Positions 16,817 to 25,857 of a stretch of 41,737 bases of DNA are shown one piece after another. The notes under the pieces were generated by a model. The model saw only the letters and a program-made list of their open reading frames with translations, did not search any database and was not told the origin of the DNA. How positions within the stretch are numbered: position 1 is the stretch's first letter; each line of letters starts with the position of its first letter. The stretch is from JAURNZ01 sp036337715. GTDB taxonomy: Bacteria > Pseudomonadota > Gammaproteobacteria > Comchoanobacterales > Comchoanobacteraceae. The stretch spans positions 1-41,737 of the forward strand of contig JAYZDS010000002.1 in assembly GCA_036337715.1 (NCBI GenBank), written 5' to 3'. The position numbers and the translations under genes were made by a program.

Positions 16817-17579
16817 TATGGTTACCACATTTTATTTAAATATGCATGCTGTGACCGGGTATATATGTCTCATTTCTACAACATGTCTTTTATTCTTAAA
16901 AAAAGGCGATGCTCGCCACAAAATGTTAGGTCAAATATTTAGTGTTTTTGGATTAATATTGGTTGCTACTGCATTTATGATATTGATTGACCTAGCGTTT
17001 CATAATGAATTTTTAGATTTTAGTCGGGACTCTAGTGCGAATATATTTACTATTAAGTCAACATCATATGCTTTACATCATGTAACATACTTCATAGATG
17101 AGTATTTTGCTTTAATAGTACTTAATATTTTAACATTATACCTTATTGTGACGGGTGTATTAATCTTGCGTTTAAATAGACAAAGTAGCTATGCGAAAGT
17201 AGTCATTCGTCATATGTCCTTTATAACTGTTTTATTTTTAATTATTTCAGTTGGGATATTGTATTATGTATGGTCTCATAACGTGGCGCTTAGTACGAAA
17301 GCAGGTAATATAAGTTTTATTTTAGCACCGCTAGCATTTTTAATGCCCTATTGTGCTTATCCTTTCGTAGATGCGTATTCTATTATTAAACCTAACGCTT
17401 CAGATCGTAGAATGCAAATTGCATCGCACTTTTCAAGAATGCTCTTAGCTTTTGGTGGTGTTATATCTGCTTTTCTTTTTAGATTTACAAACAACATAAA
17501 TATTGTTTGCTGGACTCCGATACTATTGGTATTAATCCTCATTATTTTTTATCGAGCAAAACTTACAAAAAATATTTAA
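16809..17579 (+). CDS. DUF2306-like multi-pass membrane protein (copy B)
   Basis: 256 residues, paralogous to 14728-15510. It has 'HAVTGYICLI', 'KKGDARHKMLGQ' and, near the C-terminus, 'ASHFSRMLLAFGG'. Six or seven hydrophobic helices are apparent. Its position between the ugd stub and the intact ugd, with copy A on the other side of the stub, suggests an old tandem duplication of a [DUF2306-ugd] unit. GGGAAG upstream serves as a weak ribosome-binding site. Function unknown; a membrane redox or cofactor role is only a guess from the histidines. Confidence 0.8.
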   Translation: MSDMVTTFYLNMHAVTGYICLISTTCLLFLKKGDARHKMLGQIFSVFGLILVATAFMILIDLAFHNEFLDFSRDSSANIFTIKSTSYALHHVTYFIDEYFALIVLNILTLYLIVTGVLILRLNRQSSYAKVVIRHMSFITVLFLIISVGILYYVWSHNVALSTKAGNISFILAPLAFLMPYCAYPFVDAYSIIKPNASDRRMQIASHFSRMLLAFGGVISAFLFRFTNNINIVCWTPILLVLILIIFYRAKLTKNI

Positions 17580-17790
17580 AAAGACGCAATTGTATTTATC
17601 TTGAGCTTTTGTTATGTCAATGATAACTTTCAATGTGTTGATAATGTTTTGCTTTAAAGACCAAAAGCTTGTTTTAGATAGAGATTATAATTTTCAATAC
17701 GATCATATTTCTTTTTGAGTTAAAAAAAAGAGAAGTAGTAATGATCAAAAAAGCTATGATGTCATTATACTTTTCTCTGCAGAAATATAT

Positions 17791-17798
17791 GGTATACT
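17791..17798 (+). promoter_or_regulatory. Extended -10 promoter of ugd
   Basis: A TG-G-TATACT element (TG at 17790-17791, TATACT at 17793-17798) lies only 10 bp before the ugd ATG at 17809, so the mRNA would have a leader of about 3-5 nt or none. The -35 region is poor, as expected for extended -10 promoters. No ribosome-binding site is visible, which is consistent with this. Confidence 0.45.
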
Positions 17799-17808
17799 TT
17801 GCAAAGTT

Positions 17809-19179
17809 ATGAGTGAATCATTAGATAAAATAAGTGCTAGTCTAAATTTGACGGTAATAGGCACCGGTTATGTAGGTTTGGTCTCCGGAGTTTGTTTAGC
17901 TGAATGCGGCCATCATGTATGCTGTGTTGACATCGATTTAGAAAAAATTAAATCACTTCAAGCAGGTTTTGTGCCTATTTATGAGCCTGGTCTAGAGGTG
18001 CTATTAAAGAAAAATATTGAAAATAAAAACATTTCTTTTACAACTGATTTAAATGATGGTATCACGAAGGCCGATATCATTATGATTGCGGTAGGCACGC
18101 CATCTAATCCAGAGACATTGGCACCAGACCTAAAGTATGTGGATGCCGTTGCTTCCTCTATTGCGCCATTATTAAAAGATGGGCAAGTCGTTATTGTGAA
18201 ATCAACGTCACCCATTGGCACAGCAGCAAGGCTAAAACAATTGATTCAATCTCAATGTCATGCGAATTTTTCTATGGTAACTAATCCTGAGTTTTTGCGT
18301 GAAGGCTCTGCCATGGATGATTTTATGCATCCCGATCGCATCGTTGTTGGTGTCGAAGATGAAATAGGCAAACATAAGTTAGCTCAACTATACTCGCCAT
18401 TTAAAGACAGTTGTGAATTAATGGTGACTGATTTAGCATCTGCAGAAATGATCAAGTATGCGGCTAATGCGTTTTTAGCAACAAAAATTACATTTATTAA
18501 TGAGGTTGCGAATTTATGTGAAAAAGTTGGTGCTGATGTTAGCCAGGTATCCAAGGGTATTGGTTTAGATGCTCGTATTGGCAGTCAGTTTTTGGAAGCA
18601 GGCCCTGGTTTTGGGGGGTCTTGTTTCCCAAAAGATTCTTTGGCTATGGCTTATGTTGGGCAGCAGCATGGTGCCAGCCAGCAGATTGTAGAAACAGTTA
18701 TTAAGGTCAATAATAATCGCCTTAATACCTTGCATGAAAAAATGATTCAGTTATTTAACGGCGATGTTAAAAATAAAACCATCGCTTTTTGGGGCGTGAC
18801 ATTTAAGCCTCTGACTGACGATATGCGTGATTCACCAGCCCTCAATATCATTCCGCAATTAGAGGCTTTGGGTGCTAAGTGTGTTGTTTATGATCCACAG
18901 GGTGAAAAACAAGGTCATAGTATGTTACCAAAGGTAACTTGGTGTAAAAACGCTTATGAGGTTGTTGAAAATGCCGATGCTTTGTGTGTTTTGACTCATT
19001 GGCCTGAATTCTTTGATGTTGATTTGCACCAAGTATCAGACTCTATGGGCCAGGCAAACCTGGTTGATTTTCGGAATATGTTTAATTTAGATGTTGCTCA
19101 ATCTTCGGGCTTTATTTCCTATACCCCCATTGGTAAGCCAGACTGGTTAAAAGATGAAAAATCGGTTTTAGTATCATGA
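17809..19179 (+). CDS. ugd: UDP-glucose 6-dehydrogenase
   Basis: 456 residues. It oxidises UDP-glucose to UDP-glucuronate with two NAD+, supplying uronic acids for surface glycans. It has an N-terminal Rossmann motif 'GTGYVGLVSG', the substrate-binding region 'NPEFLREGSAM' and the catalytic cysteine in 'GFGGSCFPKDS'. A 13-residue leader precedes the usual family start, and the stub at 16682 has a leader of the same length. It is first of a tightly coupled set: its stop overlaps pgi by 4 nt (ATGA). UDP-glucuronate would have fed the epimerase whose remnant lies at 21344. Confidence 0.95.
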   Translation: MSESLDKISASLNLTVIGTGYVGLVSGVCLAECGHHVCCVDIDLEKIKSLQAGFVPIYEPGLEVLLKKNIENKNISFTTDLNDGITKADIIMIAVGTPSNPETLAPDLKYVDAVASSIAPLLKDGQVVIVKSTSPIGTAARLKQLIQSQCHANFSMVTNPEFLREGSAMDDFMHPDRIVVGVEDEIGKHKLAQLYSPFKDSCELMVTDLASAEMIKYAANAFLATKITFINEVANLCEKVGADVSQVSKGIGLDARIGSQFLEAGPGFGGSCFPKDSLAMAYVGQQHGASQQIVETVIKVNNNRLNTLHEKMIQLFNGDVKNKTIAFWGVTFKPLTDDMRDSPALNIIPQLEALGAKCVVYDPQGEKQGHSMLPKVTWCKNAYEVVENADALCVLTHWPEFFDVDLHQVSDSMGQANLVDFRNMFNLDVAQSSGFISYTPIGKPDWLKDEKSVLVS

Positions 19180-20525
19180 GTGATAAACTTATCTCTCAGT
19201 TGTCTGGTGATCATTTTACTTTTTCAGAATTATCTTTATTATTATCTCGTCGTTATGAATGTAAAATAAACCTTCCGCTTGTACATCAAAGACTAAATGA
19301 GTTATGGCAAGGGAAAAAAGTAAATTTCACTGAAAATAAGCGAGCCATGTTCATTGCACAAAGACAATATAAGCAAAATCCTCTGGGTTTTGAGGATGCG
19401 GTTGGTTTCTTAGAAACTCAAGATGAGACAATGTTGCGTCTTGTAGAATCGTATAAGGGCATTAAACATATTATTTGTGTGGGTGTAGGTGGTTCATCAT
19501 GGGGTGTTCAATGTCTCCATAATGCGCTCAAAACAACGCTAACAAGAGTATCAGATCTAACTTTTGTTGATCATTGTGATATGGGCAGATTGAAAAGTGA
19601 TATAAGTTCCTTAAGCCCTGAAACAACATTAGTCGTTTACATTTCAAAATCAGGCTCAACCCACGAGGTGAACTGGGCATTTAATGCAATTGGTCAAATA
19701 TGGCATAGTTATAAGCGTGTCTTAATCACTGCGAACAAGGAATCACAAGTTGACTTTGAGGTTTCTGATGCCGAGACTCTCTTAATACACGATGAAATCA
19801 ATGGTCGAATGTCTATTTGGTCGCCCGTCATCTTCCCAATTCTATTGGCTTATGGCAAGGGTGTTTTGGACGACTTTCGTGCTGGGGCAGTTGAAATGGA
19901 TTTTGCCATGCAAAGCACAAGCAATGTCTATGAGACTGTGCCAGGTCGCTTGGCCAATGCGTGGATGATTGAGCAAGCTCAATTTGCACAACCAACAATG
20001 TGGATGCTTACTTATGCCAGTTTGCTCGACGGTTTTGGACCCTATGTACAGCAGTTGATGATGGAGAGTCTCGGGAAGCCTTTTAATAAAAAAAATGAAA
20101 AGTTGTCTAAGCCATCAGGACCCATCATTATGCCAATGACAGGTCATCAAGCACAGCATGCAGCGATGCAGTATTTACATCAAAGTGACGAGCCTTTTAT
20201 GGTGCATGCGGTGACATTGGATAGTCAGAAAAATGTTGCTAGTAATAGGCATTTATGTGCTCAATATAAAGCCATGACAGATAAAGCTGATGTTTTAGAG
20301 CAAGATGACGAGAGTCAATTTAGTAACCATAAATCGTTCCATAATCCCAATAAAGCGGTATCAATTTTGTCTATAGGTGATGTGAATCCAAGGAGCATTG
20401 GTATGCTTGTGGCGATGTATGAGTATGTGACATTAATTATGGGTTTCCATGCTGATATAAATCCATTTGATCAATTTGGTGTTGAGCGTCCAAAAGCAAT
20501 TATGAGGCTGGAGGTATGCGTATGA
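19176..20525 (+). CDS. pgi: Glucose-6-phosphate isomerase
   Basis: 449 residues, shorter than E. coli Pgi (549) but with the key elements: the SIS phosphate-binding loop 'ISKSGSTHE', the 'QQLMMESLGK' signature containing the catalytic glutamate, the active-site histidine in 'TGHQAQHAAM', and the C-terminal lysine in 'DQFGVERPK'. It interconverts glucose-6-P and fructose-6-P in the cytosol, linking central metabolism to sugar-nucleotide supply. It overlaps ugd by 4 nt and kdsB by 4 nt, so the three are probably translated in a coupled fashion. Confidence 0.93.
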   Translation: MSDKLISQLSGDHFTFSELSLLLSRRYECKINLPLVHQRLNELWQGKKVNFTENKRAMFIAQRQYKQNPLGFEDAVGFLETQDETMLRLVESYKGIKHIICVGVGGSSWGVQCLHNALKTTLTRVSDLTFVDHCDMGRLKSDISSLSPETTLVVYISKSGSTHEVNWAFNAIGQIWHSYKRVLITANKESQVDFEVSDAETLLIHDEINGRMSIWSPVIFPILLAYGKGVLDDFRAGAVEMDFAMQSTSNVYETVPGRLANAWMIEQAQFAQPTMWMLTYASLLDGFGPYVQQLMMESLGKPFNKKNEKLSKPSGPIIMPMTGHQAQHAAMQYLHQSDEPFMVHAVTLDSQKNVASNRHLCAQYKAMTDKADVLEQDDESQFSNHKSFHNPNKAVSILSIGDVNPRSIGMLVAMYEYVTLIMGFHADINPFDQFGVERPKAIMRLEVCV

Positions 20526-21310
20526 GTGTGGTGATTGTGATCCCTGCTAGATATGCTTCTTCTCGTTTTCCTGGTAAACCTTTACAACCATTAACGGGTC
20601 TATCTGGTATTTCTAAACCATTGATCCAGCATGCTTGGGAAGCCGCAAAACGTGTTTCGGATATTGATGCAGTTTATGTTGCCACTGATGATGAAAGAAT
20701 TGAAGCAGTTGCACATGATTTTGGTGCAGATGTGATTATGACTGATGTAGATTGTCGCAATGGTACTGAGCGATGTGCGCAGGCTGTCATCAATCACGGG
20801 ATTGATGCAGGCATCATTGTAAATTTTCAGGGTGATGCGCCTCTAACACCGCCTTGGTTTGTTAAGAACTTGGTTGATGCCATGCAATCAGATAGCGCTA
20901 TTAAAATGGTAACACCTGTATTAGAAATGGATTTAAAGACTCTCAAACAGTTTAAAAAAGATCGTAGCCAAGGGCGTGTTGGTGGCACAACAGCAATTTT
21001 TAATCATAATAATGATGCTTTATATTTTTCTAAAGAGGTTGTTCCGTACTGTGATGAAAGTTTATTAATTGAGGATAAGCTACCAAGTTTTTACCATCAT
21101 GTAGGGGTTTATGCTTATCGAGCATCAGCCTTAAAAGAGTATATTTCTTGGCCTGAAAGTGAGCTGGAGCGGCTAGAAGGCTTGGAGCAACTGAGATTTT
21201 TAGCCAACGGGTGCCCGATTAAATGTATCAAGGTTAATGCACAGGGGCGAAAATTTTGGGAGCTCAATAATCCAACTGATGTTGCTTTGGTTGAACCTTG
21301 TCTTGATTAG
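20522..21310 (+). CDS. kdsB: 3-deoxy-manno-octulosonate cytidylyltransferase
   Basis: 262 residues, near the usual 250. It activates Kdo as CMP-Kdo for the LPS inner core. It shows the nucleotidyltransferase start 'VIPARYASSRFPGKPL', 'VATDDERI', 'NGTERCAQ' and 'NFQGDAPLTPP'. ATG 20522 is chosen over ATG 20516 because GGAGGT (20510-20515) abuts 20516 but is ideally 6 nt from 20522. It is the last gene of the ugd-pgi-kdsB set and marks the conserved edge before the variable O-antigen genes. Confidence 0.94.
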   Translation: MSVVIVIPARYASSRFPGKPLQPLTGLSGISKPLIQHAWEAAKRVSDIDAVYVATDDERIEAVAHDFGADVIMTDVDCRNGTERCAQAVINHGIDAGIIVNFQGDAPLTPPWFVKNLVDAMQSDSAIKMVTPVLEMDLKTLKQFKKDRSQGRVGGTTAIFNHNNDALYFSKEVVPYCDESLLIEDKLPSFYHHVGVYAYRASALKEYISWPESELERLEGLEQLRFLANGCPIKCIKVNAQGRKFWELNNPTDVALVEPCLD

Positions 21311-21343
21311 CGACAAAGTACCTTAAGGAAAGGTGCTAAATAT

Positions 21344-21460
21344 ATGAAGATGCTCGTTACGGGTTCAGCTGGTTTCATTGGTTCAGCGGTTGCAAAAGCA
21401 TTATTAGATCAAGGGCATGTTATTTTTGTTGCTATCTTTGTTGTCAAAAATACCGTATGA
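21344..21460 (+). pseudogene. Truncated NAD-dependent sugar epimerase (5' stub)
   Basis: ATG 21344 follows a strong AAGGAAAGG and opens 38 codons beginning 'MKMLVTGSAGFIGSAVAKAL', the classic Rossmann start of UDP-glucuronate/UDP-glucose 4-epimerases. The frame then degenerates and stops at 21460. Nothing recognisable of the epimerase follows up to 21622, so the 312-bp gap after kdsB holds only this stub and AT-rich DNA. It looks like the remains of a gene cut when the variable O-antigen block was replaced. Confidence 0.75.
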
Positions 21461-21622
21461 TCGTATTGCCTTATGATTACTATAGATGTATATTAATTAT
21501 GGGAGTTTGCTTCTGCGGTAGCTGTTAAAAAAGACTGTTTTTAAGCATTAAATTTATAAAATATTACTAACTTAACCAGGAATATTTTTTTTCAAATAGG
21601 CTTTTAATATTTCAAAAAATAT

Positions 21623-22618
21623 ATGTTTTCAGTAAAGTTGATTAATGATACTAAATTCAAAGCACACAGTGAAAAAACACTGCTTGAATCTGCTTTGTTG
21701 GATCAGAAAGTTTTAACTCATAGTTGTCGTACAGGACGATGTGGAGTTTGTATTGCTCCTCTACTATCTGGACAAACCAAAGTAATTAAGTATGAACAAT
21801 CTATTAGTAAAGAAGCGCTTGATGCAGGTTACATCTTAACATGTTGTCGAGAAGCATGTTCGGATATAGTTCTTGGTGTAGAAGATGTCAGTATACTAAA
21901 TCAATACCCAACTAAAACATTGCCTTGTCGCATTGATGCTTTAAAATCAATGAGCACAAATGTTCTCCAGGTAACACTAAGATTGCCCCCAGCTATGCCG
22001 CTGAAATACTTGCCTGGCCAATACATTGATGTGATTGGACCAGATGGATTGCGTAGGAGTTACTCAATCGCAAATGTACCGAATGAAAAAAATAAAATTA
22101 AGCTGGATATACGCTTTGTTGAAAAGGGGTTATTCAGTAATTACTGGTTTAATGATGCTAATATAAATGATTTATTACGTTTAGAGGGGCCTAAAGGAAC
22201 TTTTTTTCATCGTGAATCAGCAAAACCAAATCTTGTGTTTTTAGCTACGGGTACAGGTATTGCCCCCATAAGAGCAATGTTGCCACAGTTTCAACACACC
22301 CAATTAAAATATAATATTACGGTATACTGGGGTGGTCGAGGTAAGATAGATTTGTATGATGACATACTTAGTCAAAATGAGAATATTAATTATGTCCCTG
22401 TTTTATCAAGGCCTGGATCTGATTGGTCTGGTGAGCAAGGATATGTACAAGATGTGGCAATCAATAAGCACGATTGGGAAAATACAACCGTATATGCTTG
22501 TGGTTCACCACAAATGATAGCGTCTGCAAAAAGTAGGCTAATTGAGCATGGTCTTGATGAGCATCACTTTTTCTCAGATGCTTTTGTCAGTTCTGATACA
22601 ATGGAGACAATATCATGA
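21623..22618 (+). CDS. ddhD: CDP-6-deoxy-L-threo-D-glycero-4-hexulose-3-dehydrase reductase (E3)
   Basis: 331 residues. It delivers electrons from NADH through FAD and a plant-type [2Fe-2S] cluster to DdhC during C-3 deoxygenation. The N-terminal ferredoxin domain has 'CRTGRCGVC' (C-x4-C-x2-C) and a later 'LTCC'. The FAD-binding motif is 'RRSYSIAN', and the NAD-binding loop is 'ATGTGIAPIRAM'. It corresponds to AscD/RfbI. It is the first gene of ddhD-ddhA-ddhB-ddhC, the order found in Salmonella and Yersinia dideoxyhexose loci. The start has no clear ribosome-binding site. Its ATGA stop overlap with ddhA indicates coupling. Confidence 0.93.
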   Translation: MFSVKLINDTKFKAHSEKTLLESALLDQKVLTHSCRTGRCGVCIAPLLSGQTKVIKYEQSISKEALDAGYILTCCREACSDIVLGVEDVSILNQYPTKTLPCRIDALKSMSTNVLQVTLRLPPAMPLKYLPGQYIDVIGPDGLRRSYSIANVPNEKNKIKLDIRFVEKGLFSNYWFNDANINDLLRLEGPKGTFFHRESAKPNLVFLATGTGIAPIRAMLPQFQHTQLKYNITVYWGGRGKIDLYDDILSQNENINYVPVLSRPGSDWSGEQGYVQDVAINKHDWENTTVYACGSPQMIASAKSRLIEHGLDEHHFFSDAFVSSDTMETIS

Positions 22619-23412
22619 AAGTAGTTTTATTTGCAGGAGGGCTCGGTACGCGGCTCAGCGAGGAAACTAGTTTAAAGCCTAAACCAATGGTTGAGATTGG
22701 AGGCAAGCCTATTCTGTGGCATATTATGAAACTTTATTCACATCATGGTGTGGATGAGTTCATTATCTGTTGTGGTTACAAAGGCTATTTAATAAAAGAG
22801 TATTTTGCTAACTATTTTCTACATATGTCGGATGTTACTTTTGACATGCAAGCCAATGGCATGACGATTCATGAGCGACGAGCAGAGCCATGGCGAGTGA
22901 CTTTGGTTAATACAGGTGAACAAACCATGACCGGTGGTAGACTAAAGAGAATACATGAGTATATTAAAGATGATGATGCTTTTTGCTTGACGTATGGTGA
23001 TGGTCTGAGTAATGTAAATATTTCTGAGACAATTCAGTTTCATAAAAAACATAAGAAAATGGCAACTCTAACTGCAGTTTACCCGCCTGGCCGCTTTGGT
23101 GCTCTCGACATCAGCCAAGATCAAGTATTAAACTTTCAAGAAAAACCAAAAGGCGATGGTGCATTAATTAACGGTGGTTTCTTTGTATTAAGTCCAAAAG
23201 TGATTGATCGTATTGAAGATGATCAAACTATTTGGGAGCAATTTCCGCTTACTAGTCTTGCTCAAGACCGTGAATTAATGGCTTATAAGCACACAGGATT
23301 TTGGCATCCGATGGATACACTAAGAGATAAGCAATATTTAAATGAGCTTTGGGATAATAAGCAAGCGCCTTGGTGTATTTGGTCAAAAGATAGCGTTGCT
23401 GAGAGGGTATAG
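22615..23412 (+). CDS. ddhA: Glucose-1-phosphate cytidylyltransferase
   Basis: 265 residues (Salmonella RfbF is about 257). It makes CDP-glucose from glucose-1-P and CTP, the entry step of the CDP-3,6-dideoxyhexose pathway. It has the nucleotidyltransferase signature G-G-L-G-T-R-L followed by 'SLKPKPMVEIGGKPI', then 'LTYGDGLSN', and 'NGGFFV' near the second metal site. It is flanked by ddhD (4-nt overlap) and ddhB (2-nt gap). Confidence 0.95.
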   Translation: MKVVLFAGGLGTRLSEETSLKPKPMVEIGGKPILWHIMKLYSHHGVDEFIICCGYKGYLIKEYFANYFLHMSDVTFDMQANGMTIHERRAEPWRVTLVNTGEQTMTGGRLKRIHEYIKDDDAFCLTYGDGLSNVNISETIQFHKKHKKMATLTAVYPPGRFGALDISQDQVLNFQEKPKGDGALINGGFFVLSPKVIDRIEDDQTIWEQFPLTSLAQDRELMAYKHTGFWHPMDTLRDKQYLNELWDNKQAPWCIWSKDSVAERV

Positions 23413-23414
23413 AC

Positions 23415-24512
23415 TTGGTGGTTAGTGAGCAATTTTGGCGCAATAAAAAAGTATTTTTAACTGGTCATACTGGATTTAAAGGTAGTTGGTTAACCGTGTG
23501 GCTTAATAGCTTGGGAGCAAATGTAAAAGGCTACTCGTTAGCACCTGATACGTCACCCTCTATGTTCAAGCATTTAGCTTTGGATGCATATATGGATTCA
23601 GAAATTGGAAATATTTGCGAACTTGATCAGTTAAAAAAAAGTATGTGCATATTTGATCCAGATATCATTATTCATATGGCAGCACAGCCTTTAGTCAGAG
23701 TGTCATATGAAGATCCTGTTACAACTTATACAACCAATGTGTTGGGAGTTGTGAATGTGTTGGAAGCAGCTAGGTCTTGTAAGCATGTAAAAGCCTTAGT
23801 GAATGTTACATCAGATAAATGTTATGAAAATCAAGAGCAGTCCTGGGGTTACAGAGAAGGTGACCCTATGGGTGGTTTTGACCCTTATAGTAGTAGTAAA
23901 GGTTGTGCAGAATTAGTTACACAATCGTATAGAAGATCTTTTTTTCATACTAATCAACCTGTCGCTGTTGCATCAGCTAGAGCAGGTAATGTGATTGGTG
24001 GTGGTGATTGGGCTCAAGATCGTCTAATCCCTGATATATTAAGGTCATTATGTAGTCAAAAAAAAGTCAATATACGTCATCCAGAAGCTATTCGTCCATG
24101 GCAGCATGTACTTGAGCCATTAAGTGGGTACCTTACTTTGGCTCAAAATTTATATGAATCAGGGCACCCTTATGCTCAAGGTTGGAATTTTGGCCCACAA
24201 GACCAGGATGCTAAAACAGTAGCTTGGATTGCAAACTTTATGGCGGCTTATTGGGGAGAAGATTCAAGCTGGCAAATAGAAGGTGGGCCAAAATTACATG
24301 AAGCACACCGACTTAAGTTAGATATCACGAAAGCAGTTGAGCATCTTAGTTGGATGCCTTGCTGGACAATAAATCAAGCATTAGAAGCTGTATGTGAATG
24401 GCATCAAGCCTGGATTGAAAAAGAGGACATGTTAGCATTTACCACAAAACAAATTAAAGCATATGAAGCAGCAAGACAGATAAAGCAAGAAGAGGATATT
24501 TATGAGCACTGA
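23415..24512 (+). CDS. ddhB: CDP-glucose 4,6-dehydratase
   Basis: 365 residues, extended SDR family. It converts CDP-glucose to CDP-4-keto-6-deoxyglucose with bound NAD+. It shows the Rossmann motif 'TGHTGFKGSWL', 'HMAAQPLV', 'NVTSDKCYEN', the catalytic Y-S-S-S-K ('DPYSSSKGCAE') and 'RPWQHVLEPL'. The start is non-ATG: TTG 23415 with GAGAGGG at 7-nt spacing, or GTG 23418. It overlaps ddhC by 11 nt. Confidence 0.95.
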   Translation: MVVSEQFWRNKKVFLTGHTGFKGSWLTVWLNSLGANVKGYSLAPDTSPSMFKHLALDAYMDSEIGNICELDQLKKSMCIFDPDIIIHMAAQPLVRVSYEDPVTTYTTNVLGVVNVLEAARSCKHVKALVNVTSDKCYENQEQSWGYREGDPMGGFDPYSSSKGCAELVTQSYRRSFFHTNQPVAVASARAGNVIGGGDWAQDRLIPDILRSLCSQKKVNIRHPEAIRPWQHVLEPLSGYLTLAQNLYESGHPYAQGWNFGPQDQDAKTVAWIANFMAAYWGEDSSWQIEGGPKLHEAHRLKLDITKAVEHLSWMPCWTINQALEAVCEWHQAWIEKEDMLAFTTKQIKAYEAARQIKQEEDIYEH

Positions 24513-25851
24513 TACCATAGAAAAAAAAGTTGGTTATGAAACACCAGCAGAGTTACGATTACATATCAACAATTTAGTTGCTGAATATGCAAAAATGACA
24601 CTTAATAAGCAAGCATTTGTGCCAAACGAAACGGTTATACCGCCATCTGGAAAGCTTATAGGTGCTAGAGAACTTCAATTAATGGTGCAAGCATCCTTAG
24701 ATGGTTGGCTTACAGCAGGTCGATTCAATGATACCTTTGAGGAAAAGCTGGCGAAATTTATTGGCGTAAAACATCTAATCACTGTGAATTCTGGATCTTC
24801 ATCGAATCTGGTTGCGTTCAGTACATTAACATCCCCCAAGCTTGGTGATCGTGCAATTAAAAAGGGTGATGAGGTGATAGGGGTAGCTGCAGGCTTTCCA
24901 ACTACGGTAAACCCAATTGTTCAATTTGGTGCGGTACCGGTTTTTGTTGATGTTGATATGAAAACACATAATATTGACGCAGACTTGATTGAAGCTGCAA
25001 TTACACCCAAAACAAAAGCCATTATGTTGGCGCATACGTTGGGTAATCCATTTAATTTAGCAAAGGTGAAAGCATTATGTGAAAAGCATAACCTATGGTT
25101 GGTTGAGGATTGTTGTGATGCTTTGGGAGCTACTTTTGATGGTAAAATGGTTGGAACTTGGGGGGATATTGCGACAATGAGTTTTTACCCAGCACATCAT
25201 ATGACTATGGGTGAAGGGGGTGCTGTGTTTACGAACCATGATAAGCTTAAAGTCATTGCCGAGTCGTTTAGAGATTGGGGTAGAGATTGTTACTGTAAGC
25301 CTGGATGTGATGATACTTGTGGGATGCGTTTTGGGCAACAGTTTGGCACGTTGCCTCAAGGATATGATCATAAATATGTTTATGCACATTTAGGGTATAA
25401 TCTTAAAATTACAGATATGCAAGCCGCATGCGGCTTAGCGCAATTAGAGCGTCTTGAAACATTTATCCAGCAGCGCAAAGACAATTTTAACTATTTAAAA
25501 TCAAAGCTTAGCACGTTGAAGGATTATCTAGAGGTAGCTGAACCAACAGAAAATAGCGAGCCTTCATGGTTTGGGTTTCCAGTGACGCTTAAGGAGTCTG
25601 CCGGTGTTTCTAGAGTTGATTTGCTCAAATATTTAGATCAAAATAAGATTGGTACGAGATTACTATTTGCAGGTAATTTAATTAGGCAGCCGTATTTTAA
25701 AGATGTAAATTATCGGGTTGTAGGTAGTTTAGAAAATACAGACCGAACAATGAATCAAACTTTTTGGTTAGGTGTACAACCAGCCCTTGGAAAGGCGCAT
25801 TTTGATTATGTGGCAGAGAAGTTGGAAGCATTTTTTGGGGTGGGATTTTAG
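24502..25851 (+). CDS. ddhC: CDP-4-keto-6-deoxy-D-glucose-3-dehydratase (E1)
   Basis: 449 residues. A PMP-dependent iron-sulfur enzyme of the aspartate-aminotransferase fold that removes the C-3 hydroxyl together with DdhD. The usual PLP lysine is replaced by histidine (H232 in 'YPAHHMTMGEGG'), the hallmark of E1. The [2Fe-2S] ligands follow the exact known spacing C-x57-C-x1-C-x7-C (C205, C263, C265, C273). It is therefore expected to be active. It corresponds to RfbH/AscC. The product, CDP-4-keto-3,6-dideoxyglucose, is the branch point for abequose, paratose, ascarylose or yersiniose. Confidence 0.95.
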   Translation: MSTDTIEKKVGYETPAELRLHINNLVAEYAKMTLNKQAFVPNETVIPPSGKLIGARELQLMVQASLDGWLTAGRFNDTFEEKLAKFIGVKHLITVNSGSSSNLVAFSTLTSPKLGDRAIKKGDEVIGVAAGFPTTVNPIVQFGAVPVFVDVDMKTHNIDADLIEAAITPKTKAIMLAHTLGNPFNLAKVKALCEKHNLWLVEDCCDALGATFDGKMVGTWGDIATMSFYPAHHMTMGEGGAVFTNHDKLKVIAESFRDWGRDCYCKPGCDDTCGMRFGQQFGTLPQGYDHKYVYAHLGYNLKITDMQAACGLAQLERLETFIQQRKDNFNYLKSKLSTLKDYLEVAEPTENSEPSWFGFPVTLKESAGVSRVDLLKYLDQNKIGTRLLFAGNLIRQPYFKDVNYRVVGSLENTDRTMNQTFWLGVQPALGKAHFDYVAEKLEAFFGVGF

Positions 25852-25857
25852 GCTCTT

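Noticed and set aside
17733..17745. Low-GC hairpin CTTTTT/AAAAAG upstream of ugd as a terminator
   Set aside because: It is all A/T pairs and of a kind expected by chance in this AT-rich DNA.
24778..25240. ddhC considered as an ordinary PLP aminotransferase of the DegT/ArnB type
   Set aside because: The catalytic lysine is replaced by His and the C-x57-C-x-C-x7-C cluster motif is exact, which identifies the 3-dehydrase.
25093..25389. Long open frame antisense to ddhC
   Set aside because: ddhC is certain from its catalytic His and exact Cys spacing, and the antisense frame has no recognisable features.
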